Shown: positions 9,999-20,643, counted from the stretch's first letter. The stretch: DNA of 64,000 nucleotides from Harmothoe impar (GCA_947462335.1 OX381708.1:38505377-38569376), one strand, 5' to 3'. The notes: a model not told the origin generated them from the letters alone. Program-made: numbers and translations.

Positions 9999-12900
9999 GT
10001 GGGAACTGCCCTAAATAAAGGTGCTCCAAAAGACATATCCCTGTTCTACTGGAATGTCCATGGTTTAGGCAATAAGCTGTCATACCCCACTATCCAAAGT
10101 ATTATATCTAGTCATGATATTATAATCTTAAGTGAAACCTGGAAGAGCAAGGACTTTCAGGTAGATATACCTGGTTTCAAATATTTCCAAGTAGCCCGTA
10201 AACACAAACACCCCAACGCCAGGAGGGCTTCTGGTGGCATGGGGATATTAATATCAAAAGAACTTGATGGGTGTGTACAGCTACGCATTATATCTGACTT
10301 TTTTGTACTGATCCGTTTTGTTTCTAAGCATTTTTATTTTGCACGGGACTTGGTGGTAGGTGCTATTTATATACCACCAGAGGGATCTACTTACAGAGCA
10401 GAAAATGATAATTATTTAGAAATAATATCTGAACATATTGGTGCACTTGAACATCAAGATGTAGATCTTATACTGTGTGGCGATCTGAACGCACGCACTT
10501 CATCAGTGAATGAGCTTAGTTCAAACGCACTAAAACTAGTCACAGGTACCCTGTCAACTGATAGAAAGTCCATCGATAAAACTGTAAATAATAATGGTAA
10601 AGAGCTTATCCAACTATGTAAGGATATGGATATGGTGATACTGAATGGTAGAATGCCAGAGGTTAACAACACAGGTGGTTTTACATGCTATACTGCTAAT
10701 GGTCAGAGTGTGGTTGACTATGTACTATGTAAGGCAAGCTCTCTAGGTGTATGTGACAAAATGAAAATATCACATCTTTTGCCTGACTCTGACCACACAC
10801 CATTAACCTTTAGCGTAAAAGGTGCTATAATAAACCCCGAAACTAGTCAAGTAGCAGATGAGCCATACATGGCATATAAATGGAATGGTGTGAAAAAAGA
10901 ATTATATAAAGGGAATCTCAGCGGTGAAGAATGTAACCAACTTAAGGAGCACATGGTGACCCTAGCAACTGACCCGGGCAATAACATTGATGAGATAGTC
11001 CACACATACTACGAGTTTCTAGATACAGCAATACCTGTCGCTAAGTGTTCAAGGTCTAAATCAACAAAATTCCCACAAAACACCTGGTACAGTGATGAGT
11101 GCAAGCTTGCCAAGAGAAAGGTACATGATTATAGTAGACGGTATGACCTAATCTTGGAGTTCCATAAAGATATATACAATACACTTAAAAGAGATTACAT
11201 GCGAATTGTTCAGAAATCTAAGAGAGCTGCAAAAAGGAAGAAGGGTCTGGAGCTTGAAAAAATGCTAGAGGTAAAAAACAATACTAGATTCTGGAAGTCT
11301 TGGAAGAAAATGCAAGGTAAAACAAGCCAGTGTGACATCAAAATTAATGAATTTGTTGATTATTTTAGAAAACAGCAAACTCCCCCCAATGTGGAATATT
11401 TCGATTGCATTGGCATGAATGAAATAGAAACATATGTAGAAAATTTTAAATATGGCTATGGTCCTGATAACATGGATAAATCAATAAAATCACTATTAGA
11501 TTCTCCGGTCAGTATGGAGGAGATAGAAAATGCACTCAGTGCTTTAAAATCTAAAAAGGCAACTGGAACAGATGGAATACCTGCTGAATTTCTAAAATAT
11601 GGTGGCAGGGTTTTTGCCGAGGTAATCTATGTTGTGTTTAATTGTGTATGGGAAGCAGTTGAATTCCCAGAAAAATGGGCCGAAGGAATAATTAGCCCTC
11701 TACATAAGAAAGGTGATACAGGGAACCCTGATAATTACAGGAAAATAACTATTATGAACAGCACTTGTAAACTCTTTGAAGTTATTATCAATAACAGACT
11801 AAAATTCAATAATGATATGCTGAATCAAGATGACCCACTTCAGAATGGTTTTGTTGAAAAGGGTAGGACATTGGATAATGTGTTTATTTTGTACACTGCT
11901 GTAAAAATGGTTCAGGCTGAAGGTAAATCTCTATATTGTTGTTTCATTGACTTTACAAAGGCCTTTGACTATATTAATAGAAAAGCTTTATTTTACAAAC
12001 TGATATGTAACCAGGTGAAAGGAAAAGCACTGCAAGTCCTTATGAATTTGTATGAGAAGTCACACTCAAAAGTGCGTGTCAAGTCTGAGTTAAGTGAAAA
12101 CATAGATAGTCTATACGGTGTTCTACAAGGGGGAGTCCTCAGCCCTAAACTGTTTAATACTTTCCTCTCAGATATTGCTGAGCATCTTGACCTAGACTGC
12201 GGAATAGATATATGTGGGATGAATGTTGCTTACCTACTGTATGCAGATGACCTAGTTCTAATGTCTTCCTCACCTGACAGACTACAGAGGCAGCTCGACA
12301 AACTATTTCAATATTGTAGGAAATGGCATCTGATAGTAAATATAACCAAGTCAAATATTATGATATTTAACAATAAGAGAAAGAAGAGCACACATAACTT
12401 TAAGTATGGAGATGCAACAGTAGAAAAAGTAGAATCATATAAATATTTAGGTTTTATACTAAACACTAGTCATAAGGATATTTTCTTCGAAACCTATGAC
12501 CAGCTATGGGATAAGGGCAGAAAGGCAGCCTATGAAGCTAATTCATGCTGCTATCAACATATAGGAAAACCTGATCCGAGAATGGCCTTTAAAGTATTTG
12601 ATATTCAGATTAGGCCCTGTCTAGATTATGGCTGTGAGATATGGGGCATGAGTATTGGTAATAAGGTCCAAAAGCTTGAAACTATACAATTAAAATACCT
12701 AAAGTCTATGCTAGGTGTTAGAAAGCAGACCACAACAGCTGCAGTATACGCTGATACAGGGAGAGTACCCCTCAAAGTACAATGGGAAACTCAGGCCCTA
12801 CGATATTGGGAACGAGTTATCAACCTTCAAGAGTCTCACATCCTGCATAAATGCTACCTGAAACTAAATGCTCTTGAAACCACCGGCCAGGTTAATTGGT

Positions 12901-13481
12901 GTAGAAACATTAAATGTTTACTGACCTCATTAGGTATAAGATATGCTCAACTTTGGAATGTGCAGGCAACATGCAATGACCCTAAAGCTATAAATGCTGT
13001 AACTGAAATAATAAATTGTAAATATAGAGACCAGGTAATGAATGAGATATTTTCAGCAGGGGAAGGCAAAAAACTTAGAACTTATAAGATATTTAAATCA
13101 GAATTTAGGCTTGAACACTACCTGTTTTCCATCCCTAATCAAAACCATAGGATTGCACTCTCACGGTATAGACTTAGTTCACATAACCTAGGTATTGAGA
13201 CAGGAAGGCACTGTAGGCCTCCAAAACCTGTTTGTGAAAGGATATGTTTATATTGTTCTAGTGGTGCTATAGATGATGAGATTCATCTCCTGACAGCATG
13301 TGACTTTCATAGTGTACCAAGAGAACATTTTATGACGACTATAAGTGATACAATACATAACTACCAAGATATATCAAACCAAGATAAATTTATCTCAGTA
13401 ATGAAAACTAGTGATGCTGTTGTTATAAGGGCACTTGCCAAGTTTGTATGCAATGCATTCACGCAAAGACAGCAGGTTTAA
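9999..13481 (+). CDS. LINE ORF2: APE endonuclease and reverse transcriptase
   Basis: This is the replication polyprotein. Counting from the GTG at 9999: residues about 14-265 are an APE-like endonuclease (FYWNVHGLGN, ILSETW, GDLNARTSS, DSDHTPLTF). About 515-800 are the reverse transcriptase (KKATGTDGIPAEFL, CFIDFTKAFDYINR, GVLQGGVLSPKLFN, YADD at 748-751, SYKYLGFIL). About 1078-1103 is a Cys/His motif (CERICLYCSS with a distal H and C) typical of the C-terminus of many LINEs. No RNase H is seen. The frame is open back to the TAG of ORF1 at 9975-9977, in the same frame, and no in-frame ATG occurs before 10239, which lies past the first endonuclease motifs. The start at 9999 is therefore nominal; UAG readthrough or non-AUG initiation is likely. 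Confidence 0.92.
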   Translation: MGTALNKGAPKDISLFYWNVHGLGNKLSYPTIQSIISSHDIIILSETWKSKDFQVDIPGFKYFQVARKHKHPNARRASGGMGILISKELDGCVQLRIISDFFVLIRFVSKHFYFARDLVVGAIYIPPEGSTYRAENDNYLEIISEHIGALEHQDVDLILCGDLNARTSSVNELSSNALKLVTGTLSTDRKSIDKTVNNNGKELIQLCKDMDMVILNGRMPEVNNTGGFTCYTANGQSVVDYVLCKASSLGVCDKMKISHLLPDSDHTPLTFSVKGAIINPETSQVADEPYMAYKWNGVKKELYKGNLSGEECNQLKEHMVTLATDPGNNIDEIVHTYYEFLDTAIPVAKCSRSKSTKFPQNTWYSDECKLAKRKVHDYSRRYDLILEFHKDIYNTLKRDYMRIVQKSKRAAKRKKGLELEKMLEVKNNTRFWKSWKKMQGKTSQCDIKINEFVDYFRKQQTPPNVEYFDCIGMNEIETYVENFKYGYGPDNMDKSIKSLLDSPVSMEEIENALSALKSKKATGTDGIPAEFLKYGGRVFAEVIYVVFNCVWEAVEFPEKWAEGIISPLHKKGDTGNPDNYRKITIMNSTCKLFEVIINNRLKFNNDMLNQDDPLQNGFVEKGRTLDNVFILYTAVKMVQAEGKSLYCCFIDFTKAFDYINRKALFYKLICNQVKGKALQVLMNLYEKSHSKVRVKSELSENIDSLYGVLQGGVLSPKLFNTFLSDIAEHLDLDCGIDICGMNVAYLLYADDLVLMSSSPDRLQRQLDKLFQYCRKWHLIVNITKSNIMIFNNKRKKSTHNFKYGDATVEKVESYKYLGFILNTSHKDIFFETYDQLWDKGRKAAYEANSCCYQHIGKPDPRMAFKVFDIQIRPCLDYGCEIWGMSIGNKVQKLETIQLKYLKSMLGVRKQTTTAAVYADTGRVPLKVQWETQALRYWERVINLQESHILHKCYLKLNALETTGQVNWCRNIKCLLTSLGIRYAQLWNVQATCNDPKAINAVTEIINCKYRDQVMNEIFSAGEGKKLRTYKIFKSEFRLEHYLFSIPNQNHRIALSRYRLSSHNLGIETGRHCRPPKPVCERICLYCSSGAIDDEIHLLTACDFHSVPREHFMTTISDTIHNYQDISNQDKFISVMKTSDAVVIRALAKFVCNAFTQRQQV

Positions 13482-13761
13482 TTCAAAGTAAAAATGTACT
13501 TATATACTATTTCATGTAACTGTAAAGAGGAAGTATTCTCAGAACCCACATCTGGGTATGTATGCCATGTCTGTAATTTCTAGTATGTATGACTATGAAT
13601 GTGTGTATATGTGTGTGAGTGGGTGTTTTGTATACTTTATAACTGTATATTACCTTGTGTTAAAACTAGTAGATATATGTAGACATGTAGTACTTAGCTG
13701 TAGAGTAGAAACATATGCTGAATGTATGACACATAGGTCAGTAATGACCTCTTTTGTTGTC

Positions 13762-13785
13762 AATAAAAGATTATTATTATTATAT
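13762..13785 (+). repeat. 3' end of the LINE: AATAAA and (TTA)n tail
   Basis: CAATAAAAGA is followed by TTA repeats, after which sequence character changes. This marks the 3' terminus of the element recognised for target-primed reverse transcription. Confidence 0.7.
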
Positions 13786-14849
13786 TACACCAGAAGATAT
13801 TATTTCTACTTTTTGAGAAATGGCTTCATGAATATGTGTGGGCATCACCCCTTCCAAAATCCGAATAAGCTCTATGTCTCATATTTTCCAAGATATTCCT
13901 ATCTAATTAGCATTATTTATGATAATTAGAAATTTATGATACATTTTTATTCTTTAAGTCATAAAATTCGATCTAGTAATCATAATTATGTTCTGTTTTC
14001 ACCATGGCAATCCTCACAAATCATTCTATCAATTTATGTCTAAATTTCCTCTATTTGGAATAAAAATCATGTTTACATGGCAACACATATCAACAAGCAC
14101 ACCCATTTAGGCTTTAAAACGTTCCTTTTACCTGCCAAATAAAGATGCTTTTTGCCAAAAATGGAATGTTTTATGTAATCCTATTGAATTCTCCAGAAAA
14201 AAGTACCCAAGAGCAATTTTTTGCCTAATTCTTTCATTTTAGGCCATAGTAGTGCCCCCTGGTGGCTAAAATCGGAACTAATCCCGCGGGGACCATCCTT
14301 TCTGCTTGCCTGCTCACATATACCAAATACCCATCAATGATACATTTTTGCTAGTACTGGGGTATGAAAATATGATATTGGAAGTCCCCAAAATCAAAAA
14401 GACCTACCTCATAGATAGTTTCCAAGTGCTTAGCCTTATCAGTTAAACATGGGACAGTGTTAGGCCAGGTAAGAGAAAGGTCTATCATAAGAGTATACTC
14501 ACAAGCAAGAAATTCCTCAGGTGTCCCACACCAGAGGACACTAGTGCCCCACTGGCCTAATTGACCTGGCCCATTAGCCATGCCTGAGCTCAATGAACCA
14601 TAGCCCAGCAGTGTCACCTTTTGGCTGGCAATGGTACCAACTTTATAAATCTCAGATCACAAAATCTACAGCCATTCACACTATAGCCTATAATATTATG
14701 TGCAAAAGGTGCAGATGTGGCATCTTCAAGTGACAAAATCTCAGGTTCTACCTGGTCTAGAATCAAAATGTAAAAAGGTAAATACTTCTCAATGTAGTAT
14801 CTAAAGATCTACCATGAAAAAGAATATGCCACCATTGACCTAATTTTTT
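13786..14849. other. Right arm of the hAT-like carrier, non-coding
   Basis: AT-rich DNA between the LINE tail and the right terminal inverted repeat of the carrier. No transposase or other coding frame is supported. A short C-rich patch (near 14256-14270) contains GTGCCCCCTGGTGGC. Confidence 0.5.
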
Positions 14850-14862
14850 TCTCCCCTCCCTA

Positions 14863-14870
14863 ATAATGTT
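14863..14870. repeat. Right target-site duplication (8 bp) of the hAT-like insertion
   Basis: ATAATGTT, identical to 6578-6585. The host gag resumes at 14871 on the high-coordinate side. Confidence 0.78.
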
Positions 14871-15189
14871 ACATCAGCACATGACGTTGAGGAATAAAAT
14901 GAGCTTTTAGCTCTGCGAGGATTTTCACATGGTTCTTCTTGTCGGCTTCCGATAGCGATGGCAGACTCTTCATGACTTTCTGACACTCAATACCCATGAG
15001 TGCACAAAGTGTTGCTGAAACAAGTTCTGCTCCCTCAGGGCTTGGACTGCCATCCTCTTTTTTTAATTGTTTTTGGAGCTGTGTTGCAAGGAAGTAGTAG
15101 CCCCAGCTACTCTTGAAGTCCTTCCAGTTCTCAGCCACGTCACCTTGAAGTACCATAGGTGGTGGGGTTGGAACGTGATATGTTGCCAT
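14871..15189 (-). pseudogene. Gypsy gag, N-terminal part
   Basis: The minus strand encodes the start of a Ty3/Gypsy Gag: MATYHVPTPPPMVLQGD, then a helical matrix/capsid segment with WKDFKSSWGYYFLATQL and a conserved MGIECQKVMKSLPSLSEADK block, ending LKAHFIPQRHVLM before a TAA at 14869-14871. The ATG at 15189 is the natural start for this family. Coding similarity resumes at 6577 on the other side of the 8.28-kb insertion, so this and 5882-6577 are one gene split by transposition. The TAA is partly formed by the target duplication, so an additional point change must have occurred. Confidence 0.85.
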
Positions 15190-15790
15190 TTTGTCCCTAT
15201 ATGCTGGTATTGAGTTTTAAAGATGAAATGACCTGTTGTAATGAAGGTGTAAAGTGTTGCCTGATTCCTTTGCCTCTTTTCCATATACTACTTACTAGTA
15301 AAATTGGCCAGAGGTGGTTTTAGACAGGAATTTGGCTTGTACAAACACAATCGAAGTACATGTACACATCTTACAGTGTCAAAGTTCAATGTTCAATAGT
15401 TTCCAGCAAGTTCCAGGGTGTAAATAGGCATAGAATGCTCTATATGTCAGTATTCAGACCATGTGCTCTCCAAATCCTTTGTTCTCCTGTGAATGTGTGA
15501 GTGGGTCTGAGCAGTACTCCAAGTCATGTTCACTGTAAAGAATCTTGAGTAGATGGGCTCTGCATTCCTTTTCCAGTAGTTGCTTGAATTGCTCATAGAT
15601 CAACCTGACTAGTTTTTAAAGTTTGTACTTAGCTTTAGTTAGGTGTAATCCCAGTTTCTGTCACCATGATGTAAAACATAACACAGTGGATGTAGGATGT
15701 AGGTTAAAGAGGTTTACTGATAGGTGGCAGCACTGTATGGTAACTCTCTAGTTCTCATACTTAACACTAGGTGGAGTGTTACCACATAGT
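15190..15790 (-). mobile_element. Probable Gypsy leader and 5' LTR region
   Basis: This is the interval upstream of the gag start on the minus strand. It should hold the primer-binding site and 5' LTR. A plausible LTR-like start (GGTAACACTCCACCTAGTG, minus strand) is at about 15785, but the LTR end, PBS and target duplication could not be fixed and no second LTR exists in the window for comparison. Confidence 0.3.
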
Positions 15791-15819
15791 ATACATCTAA
15801 AAACTTGTGTATTAGCCAC

Positions 15820-15880
15820 AGCTCGACTTTGGGCAGATCCTATAAGCTGCATTGGCGATCTGACGCTGACTAGCCGTCAC
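15820..15880. repeat. Dispersed repeat, copy 1
   Basis: A stretch including GACTTTGGGCAGATCCTATA and TGGCGAT is repeated with few changes and in the same orientation at about 53203-53260, followed in both by CTAGCCGT at similar spacing. It is an unclassified interspersed repeat. Confidence 0.6.
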
Positions 15881-16361
15881 TTCTGTGACCCCTGTGCCCG
15901 CATGTTCTTATACGACGGGTGTTTTCGGCGATTTTCCGCCAAATTTCACATGCGGTCAGATTGCTTTTTGTCCATGAAGTTTTGTTCAATGCCAATCCCT
16001 AGAATGATTTTTTTTTAAATCTCAGCAACATTTCATGATCAACATTGAGATTGAAAAAAGATGACAAAAATAGCAATAAACGATATTTTCCAGTCAATGT
16101 TAAAGGATAGGGCTGTAGGTAAACCAGTGACCTTCACCAACTGGCACTTTACACAGAATACTCTTTGTTCTCATATAGAACTGAGGTGAGACGCATTTCG
16201 AGACACTGTATTGCACATATACCTTCATGCAACTTCACAGAACTGAAGGCTTGTTCAAACTTTACACAGAAATAACCCTACGGGGTTTGGGAGTTGTTGG
16301 AGGGGCGGGGGCGGGGAGTGTGTGTGCGCGGCGAGTGTGTGTGTGGGGGGGGGCACGCCTG
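15881..16361. other. Non-coding interval
   Basis: No gene is supported. The right end (16280-16355) is G- and GT-rich simple sequence that abuts the left end of the MITE at 16362. Confidence 0.5.
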
Positions 16362-16764
16362 GGATAGCTCTCCTAGGTGCCCGGACAAACGTTAACAGTG
16401 CAATCTTAACACAGAATTAAGATCGTCTTAAAAGTGTTACCAAATGAAGATGGCGCCACTAGTAGTGGTAAGACTTCACAGTCCATTGTAGGATAGGCTG
16501 ATAGGCTAGTCGACTAGTATGTAATGGGGGGCTCCAACCCCCGTTTTTTTTTTCTTTTAGATGTTTATGTTCTCTCATCTGGGTGTAGGGTATAACCGTA
16601 TATACTATAAAGGAAAACTCCAGCTAGCATAGTGTGGGTATGTGCCACTATGTGGCAGATACAAGTTTCAATACAAAACAGGACTGCCTTAGATTAAGAC
16701 ATTTTAACATGTAAGATTAAGATCGCGCTGTTAACGTTTGTCTGCATACCTGTGAGAGCTATCC
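16362..16764. mobile_element. MITE with ~50-bp imperfect terminal inverted repeats
   Basis: The left end GGATAGCTCTCCTAGG and the reverse complement of the right end GGATAGCTCTCACAGG match. The match continues inward through GACAAACGTTAACAG and ATCTTAA, about 50 bp per arm with few mismatches. There is no coding content. Both flanks are GT/G simple repeats, so a target duplication cannot be read and the superfamily is unknown. Confidence 0.75.
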
Positions 16765-16785
16765 TGTATTTTTGTGTGTGTGTGT

Positions 16786-16905
16786 GTGGGAGCAGGGGTG
16801 ATGTGGGGTTGGGGGGTTGGTTGATGTGGGGTTAGGGGGTTGGTTGATATAGGGTTCAGCTAAATGTGGGGTTGGGGGTAGAAGTGGGATGGGGGTATTG
16901 AGATC
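16786..16905 (+). repeat. Short G-rich tandem repeat
   Basis: Units such as GATGTGGGGTTAGGGGGTTG recur three to four times. The unit is close to that of the large array starting at 17078 and may be its outlier. Confidence 0.6.
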
Positions 16906-17077
16906 TTAAACTACAGACAAAATGGAATCAGAATGTAACCAATTTCAGTGTGTAAACCGGAAGTACCGGATGTTTACTTCCAAGACCAGAAAGGGTAAAA
17001 GCTGCATGGTTACAATGGTTGCAACGGGTACACAACAGCGCTACTAGGGTCGGCGATTATTACAACAGTAACAACGA

Positions 17078-18625
17078 GGGTAGATGTGGGGTTGGGAGTA
17101 GATGTGAGGTTAGGGGTAGATGTGGGATTGGGGGTAGATGTGGGGTCAGGGTATATGTAGGATCGGGGATAGATGTGGGGTAAGGAGTAGATGTGGGGTC
17201 AGGAGCAGATGTGGGGTGGGGGGGTAGATGTGGGGTCAGGGGAAGATGTGTTGTCGGGGGTAGATGTGGGGTCAGAGGTAGCTGTGGGGTCAGGGTAGCC
17301 ATGGGGTCGGGGGTAGATGTGGGGTCGGGGGGTAACTATGCAGTAGGGGATAGATGTGGGGCTAGGGGGTAGATGTGGGATTGGGGGTAGATGTGGGATC
17401 GGGGGTAGATGTAGGATCGGGGATAGATGTGGGGTAGGGGGTAGATGTGGGGTGGGGGTAAATGTGGGGGCGGGGGTGGATGTGGGGTCAGAGGTAGCTG
17501 TGGGGTCAGGGTAGCTGTGGGGTCAGGGGTAGATGTGGGGTCAGGGGTAGCTGTGTGGTTGGGGTAGATGTGGGGTCGGGAGTAGACGTGAGGTTGGGGA
17601 AGATGCGGGGTTGGGGGTAGATGTGGGAATGGGGGTAGATGTGGGGTCAGGGGTAGATGTGGGGTCAGGGGTAGATGTAGGGTCAGGGGTAAATGTGTTG
17701 TCAGGGGTAGATGTGGGGTCGGGGATAGCTGTGGGTTCGGGGTAGATGTGGGGCCGGGGTGGATGTGGGGCTGGGGTAGATGTGGGGCTGGGGTAGATGT
17801 GGGGTCAGGGGTATAGATGTGGGGTAGATTTGGGGTCGGGGGTAGATGTTGGGTCAGGAGTAGATGTGGGGTCAGGGTAGATGTGGGGTTAGGGTAGATG
17901 TGGGGATGGGGGTAGATGTGGGGTCAGAGGTATAGATGTGGGGTCGGGGTAGGTTTGGGGTTGGGGGTAGATGTGGGATCAGGAGTAGATGTGGGGTCAG
18001 GGGTAACTGTGCAGTCGGGGTAGATGTGGGGTCGGGGGTAGATGTGGGGTGGGGGAGAAATGGGATGGGGGGTAGATTTGCGGTTGGGAGTAGACGCGAG
18101 GTTGGGGAAGATGTGGGGTTGGGATTAGACGTGAGGTTGGGGAAGATGCGGGGTTGGGGGTAGATGTGGGATTGGAGGTAGATGTGAGGTCGGGGTAGAT
18201 GTAGGATCGAGGGTAGATGTGTTGTCGGTGGTAGATGTGGGGTCAGGGGTAAATGTGTTGTCGGGGTAGATGTGGGGTCGGGGATAGCTGTGGGGTCCGG
18301 GTAGATGTGGGGTCGGGGGTAGCTGTGCGGTTAGGGGTAGATGTGGGGTCAGGGTAGATGTGGGGCTGTGGGTAGATGTGGGGTCAAGGGTATAGATGTG
18401 GGGTCGGGGGTAGATTTGGGTTCGGGGGTAGATGTGGGGTCAGGAGTAGATGTGGGGTTGGGGTAGATGTATGGTCGGGGAAGATGTGGGGTTGGGGTAG
18501 ATGTGGGGCTAGATGTGGGGTGGGGGTAGATGTGGGGTTGGTGGTAGATGTGGGGTTGGGGTAGATGTGGGGTTGGGGTAGATGTGGGGTTGGTGTAAAT
18601 GTGAGGCTGGGGGTAGATGTTGGCA
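17078..18625 (+). repeat. Minisatellite, ~17-18-bp GTAGATGTGGGGTCGGG units
   Basis: About 1.55 kb of tandem units built on GTAGATGTGGGGTCGGGG with many variants (TCAGGG, TTGGGG, GGGGGG spacers; AGCTGTGGGG substitutions). Frames on both strands (Gly-rich on +, Pro/Thr-rich on -) are by-products of the repeat and are not genes. The + strand has dense GGG/GGGG runs and could form G-quadruplexes. Confidence 0.93.
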
Positions 18626-20508
18626 AAATTGAATTAAGAAAAAGTGCCCTGGTTCTCCAGTGATGCCTATCACTACTACTATTCATTTTAGCACTGATTA
18701 TTATACTGCCATCCGTGTAAGGTTCATTATGATTATTCACCATGTACATTTTTCTTCCATAAAGACATCTGGTACCAGGACTTATTAATCATTATGAAAT
18801 GAGAGGAACACATATTGCCCAACAGCACTTTAAAATCATAGTCAATGCATAAGAAAGCATGACTCTAGGACTGCTATACATCAACAGTGCATGCTGAGCT
18901 TCTTTTCTTTACCACAAGGTGGGTGACTATGGTGCTACAATTGCTGTCCTGTGTCCCACAGAACTGAATTTTTTATCATTCATCTATATTTCATCAAACC
19001 TAAATTACACAATATTAGCATATTGGCACATTTATATCACTTTAGAATCTAGAAACTTCAGACAAGTCTCCTTAGGAACTAGGCTTCCACCTGTTAGAAA
19101 AGGCAGAACTTCCAATAGAAAACAGAGTTTCACTGTAAAAGAAACAATTCCCAGCTAGCACCTTACATAAAAATAACTAGTTATTTCATGATATCATTTT
19201 TTGTTCCCAAGATGTCACATACGCAAGAAGTTTTTACGTGTCCTTTTGCATTGGTTCTTGATGTAACAATATTTATGTGTATTTTATATAAACATTTTAT
19301 ATAAAAGGGACATATTTATCAGTAATACCTTTGAGAATAACAATAATGGCATGTATATGACTAGCTGTAAAAGATGTCTAAAACATGTAAATGTAGACAC
19401 GTCAAAAAGATGTGGTATGGAGATACCTACAAGCATGTTCTAGGGATGACATTTATACCAGTTTTGAGTATAACCCCTCCCCAGTAGTGATTATGAATCC
19501 GATAGGATAATTAGGATACCTCTGAGAGAGATTGTAGACATCATATAGTTATGTCCATTTTATGTCAATGTATGACATGTCCATGGGCACTCTGCATAGG
19601 AAACGAACACCTGCTCTGTGAAAGACACTTTGCAGGCATTTTCCATTCCTTACAGACACATTTATCCTAGCCATGAGTATGGAGTACTATCATACTAGTA
19701 TGATATATATAAGGAATATTTGCGGAGCGGTTGCTATAAATTCTGCTATAGTCAACATAATCCTGTACAGTCACCCCCCCCCCAAGGGTTATGCAGCTTC
19801 TAACGAGGCATTTTTTACAATAAATGATGCTGTGTATTACATAATTAGGCTAATAAACAAGCTGTCGATTTTTTGAGAAGTTTAATTTCACAGTGGATCT
19901 GGGAGGGTGTGGTCTTTGCTATTAGGGGAGCCAAAACTCATGGAGTTTGGCTGTAGAGAATATAAATGCGGATGCTGTCGCTGTTTACCCTCTGATCGAC
20001 TGAATTTTTGGTGTGGACCACTCGTGCTATCCAAGCAGAAACCAAAAGGCATCTGTGGCTCGGCCATGGTTGGCGAAGTTGTGTCTGGCAAAATTGTCTC
20101 TGGGAAAGTTGTGTCTGACAAAGTTTGTCTGGTGAAAGTTGTGTGACACATCATTTAGTATTAGTTCTCACCGAGGAACACATTTATGAACCCAGAATCC
20201 ATGATTGGAACTAAAATAGCTTTGGCATTGGTCATATATACAGCAAGTGCCCATACAATGCAAACATCAAATTACTCTGACACTGAATCATGTGTTCTGT
20301 CACAAGTATGACTTTATTCATGCAAAGTAGGCCCCGTATAGTGTCTTTTATATAGGCTGCTGTAAGAAAGTGTTAAAGATATTCTAAGGAATGCTAACCG
20401 TTCCAGTAATTCATGTGTCATCGTTATTCTTATTAATCGCACTAAAAGAGGATTAGTAATAAAAATACATACGCATAGATACTGTAAGACTTTAGCATAC
20501 ACGTTTAA
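18626..20508. other. Non-coding interval downstream of the GPCR gene
   Basis: No gene is supported. It holds a short run of about 20-21-bp direct repeats (GTTGTGTCTGGCAAA-like) at about 20068-20146 and a C-run near 19777-19786. The 88-residue minus frame over the direct repeats has no recognisable domain and is not called. Confidence 0.5.
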
Positions 20509-20511
20509 GCA

Positions 20512-20522
20512 TTTATTTTATT
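20512..20522 (-). promoter_or_regulatory. Candidate poly(A) signal for the GPCR gene
   Basis: The minus strand reads AATAAAATAAA about 125 bp beyond the GPCR stop codon. Position and sequence fit a polyadenylation hexamer; use is not demonstrated. Confidence 0.4.
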
Positions 20523-20643
20523 AAGTATCTATGATCAAAGTCATTTGGAAACATTTAGGTCAGACTTGGATAGAAAAAGAAGCTAAGTCTTAAAACTACT
20601 TCTACCTCTGTAGTGCTTTCATATATTTTGAGTTCACTCATTG

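Larger units (their letters stand above)
7740..13785 (+). mobile_element. Intact two-ORF LINE with NADAR and SGNH-like domains in ORF1
   Basis: A 745-codon ORF1 (7740-9977) and a roughly 1160-codon ORF2 (to 13481) are both open. They are followed by a 3' untranslated region of about 280 bp, an AATAAA at 13762-13767 and a (TTA)n tail at 13771-13785. Short 3' microsatellite tails without poly(A) are usual in CR1/L2-type LINEs. Domain order is ORF1 (coiled coils, NADAR, SGNH) then ORF2 (APE endonuclease, reverse transcriptase, C-terminal Cys/His motif). Both frames are uninterrupted, which suggests a young, possibly active copy. It lies inside the hAT-like insertion; its 5' end is somewhere before 7740 and a target duplication was not found. 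Confidence 0.88.
6586..14862. mobile_element. 8.28-kb hAT-like insertion splitting the Gypsy element
   Basis: The two gag pieces of the Gypsy relic are separated by this block. It is bounded by an identical 8-bp direct repeat, ATAATGTT, at 6578-6585 and 14863-14870. It begins AGGAGGGGAGAAA and ends, read inward on the minus strand, TAGGGAGGGGAGAAA, a short terminal inverted repeat of the TAGNG type. An 8-bp duplication with such ends is characteristic of hAT transposons. No transposase frame is visible, so it is a non-autonomous carrier, now mostly filled by the LINE at 7740-13785. The superfamily call is inference; the insertion boundaries are read directly. Confidence 0.8.

Noticed and set aside
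13558..13929. 123-codon + frame after the LINE
   Set aside because: It overlaps the LINE 3' untranslated region and (TTA)n tail; composition is low-complexity and no domain is recognised.
16528..16560. GGGGGCTCCAACCCCCG followed by a T-run, resembling a rho-independent terminator
   Set aside because: Nuclear animal DNA; it lies inside a MITE and no gene ends here.
17060..18749. Gly/Val/Asp-rich (+) and Pro/Thr/His-rich (-) frames
   Set aside because: Repeat translations of the GTAGATGTGGGG minisatellite.
19888..20154. 88-codon minus frame with TLSDTT/TILPDTT repeats
   Set aside because: Explained by ~20-bp direct repeats; no homology, no promoter context, and it lies between the GPCR 3' flank and non-coding DNA.
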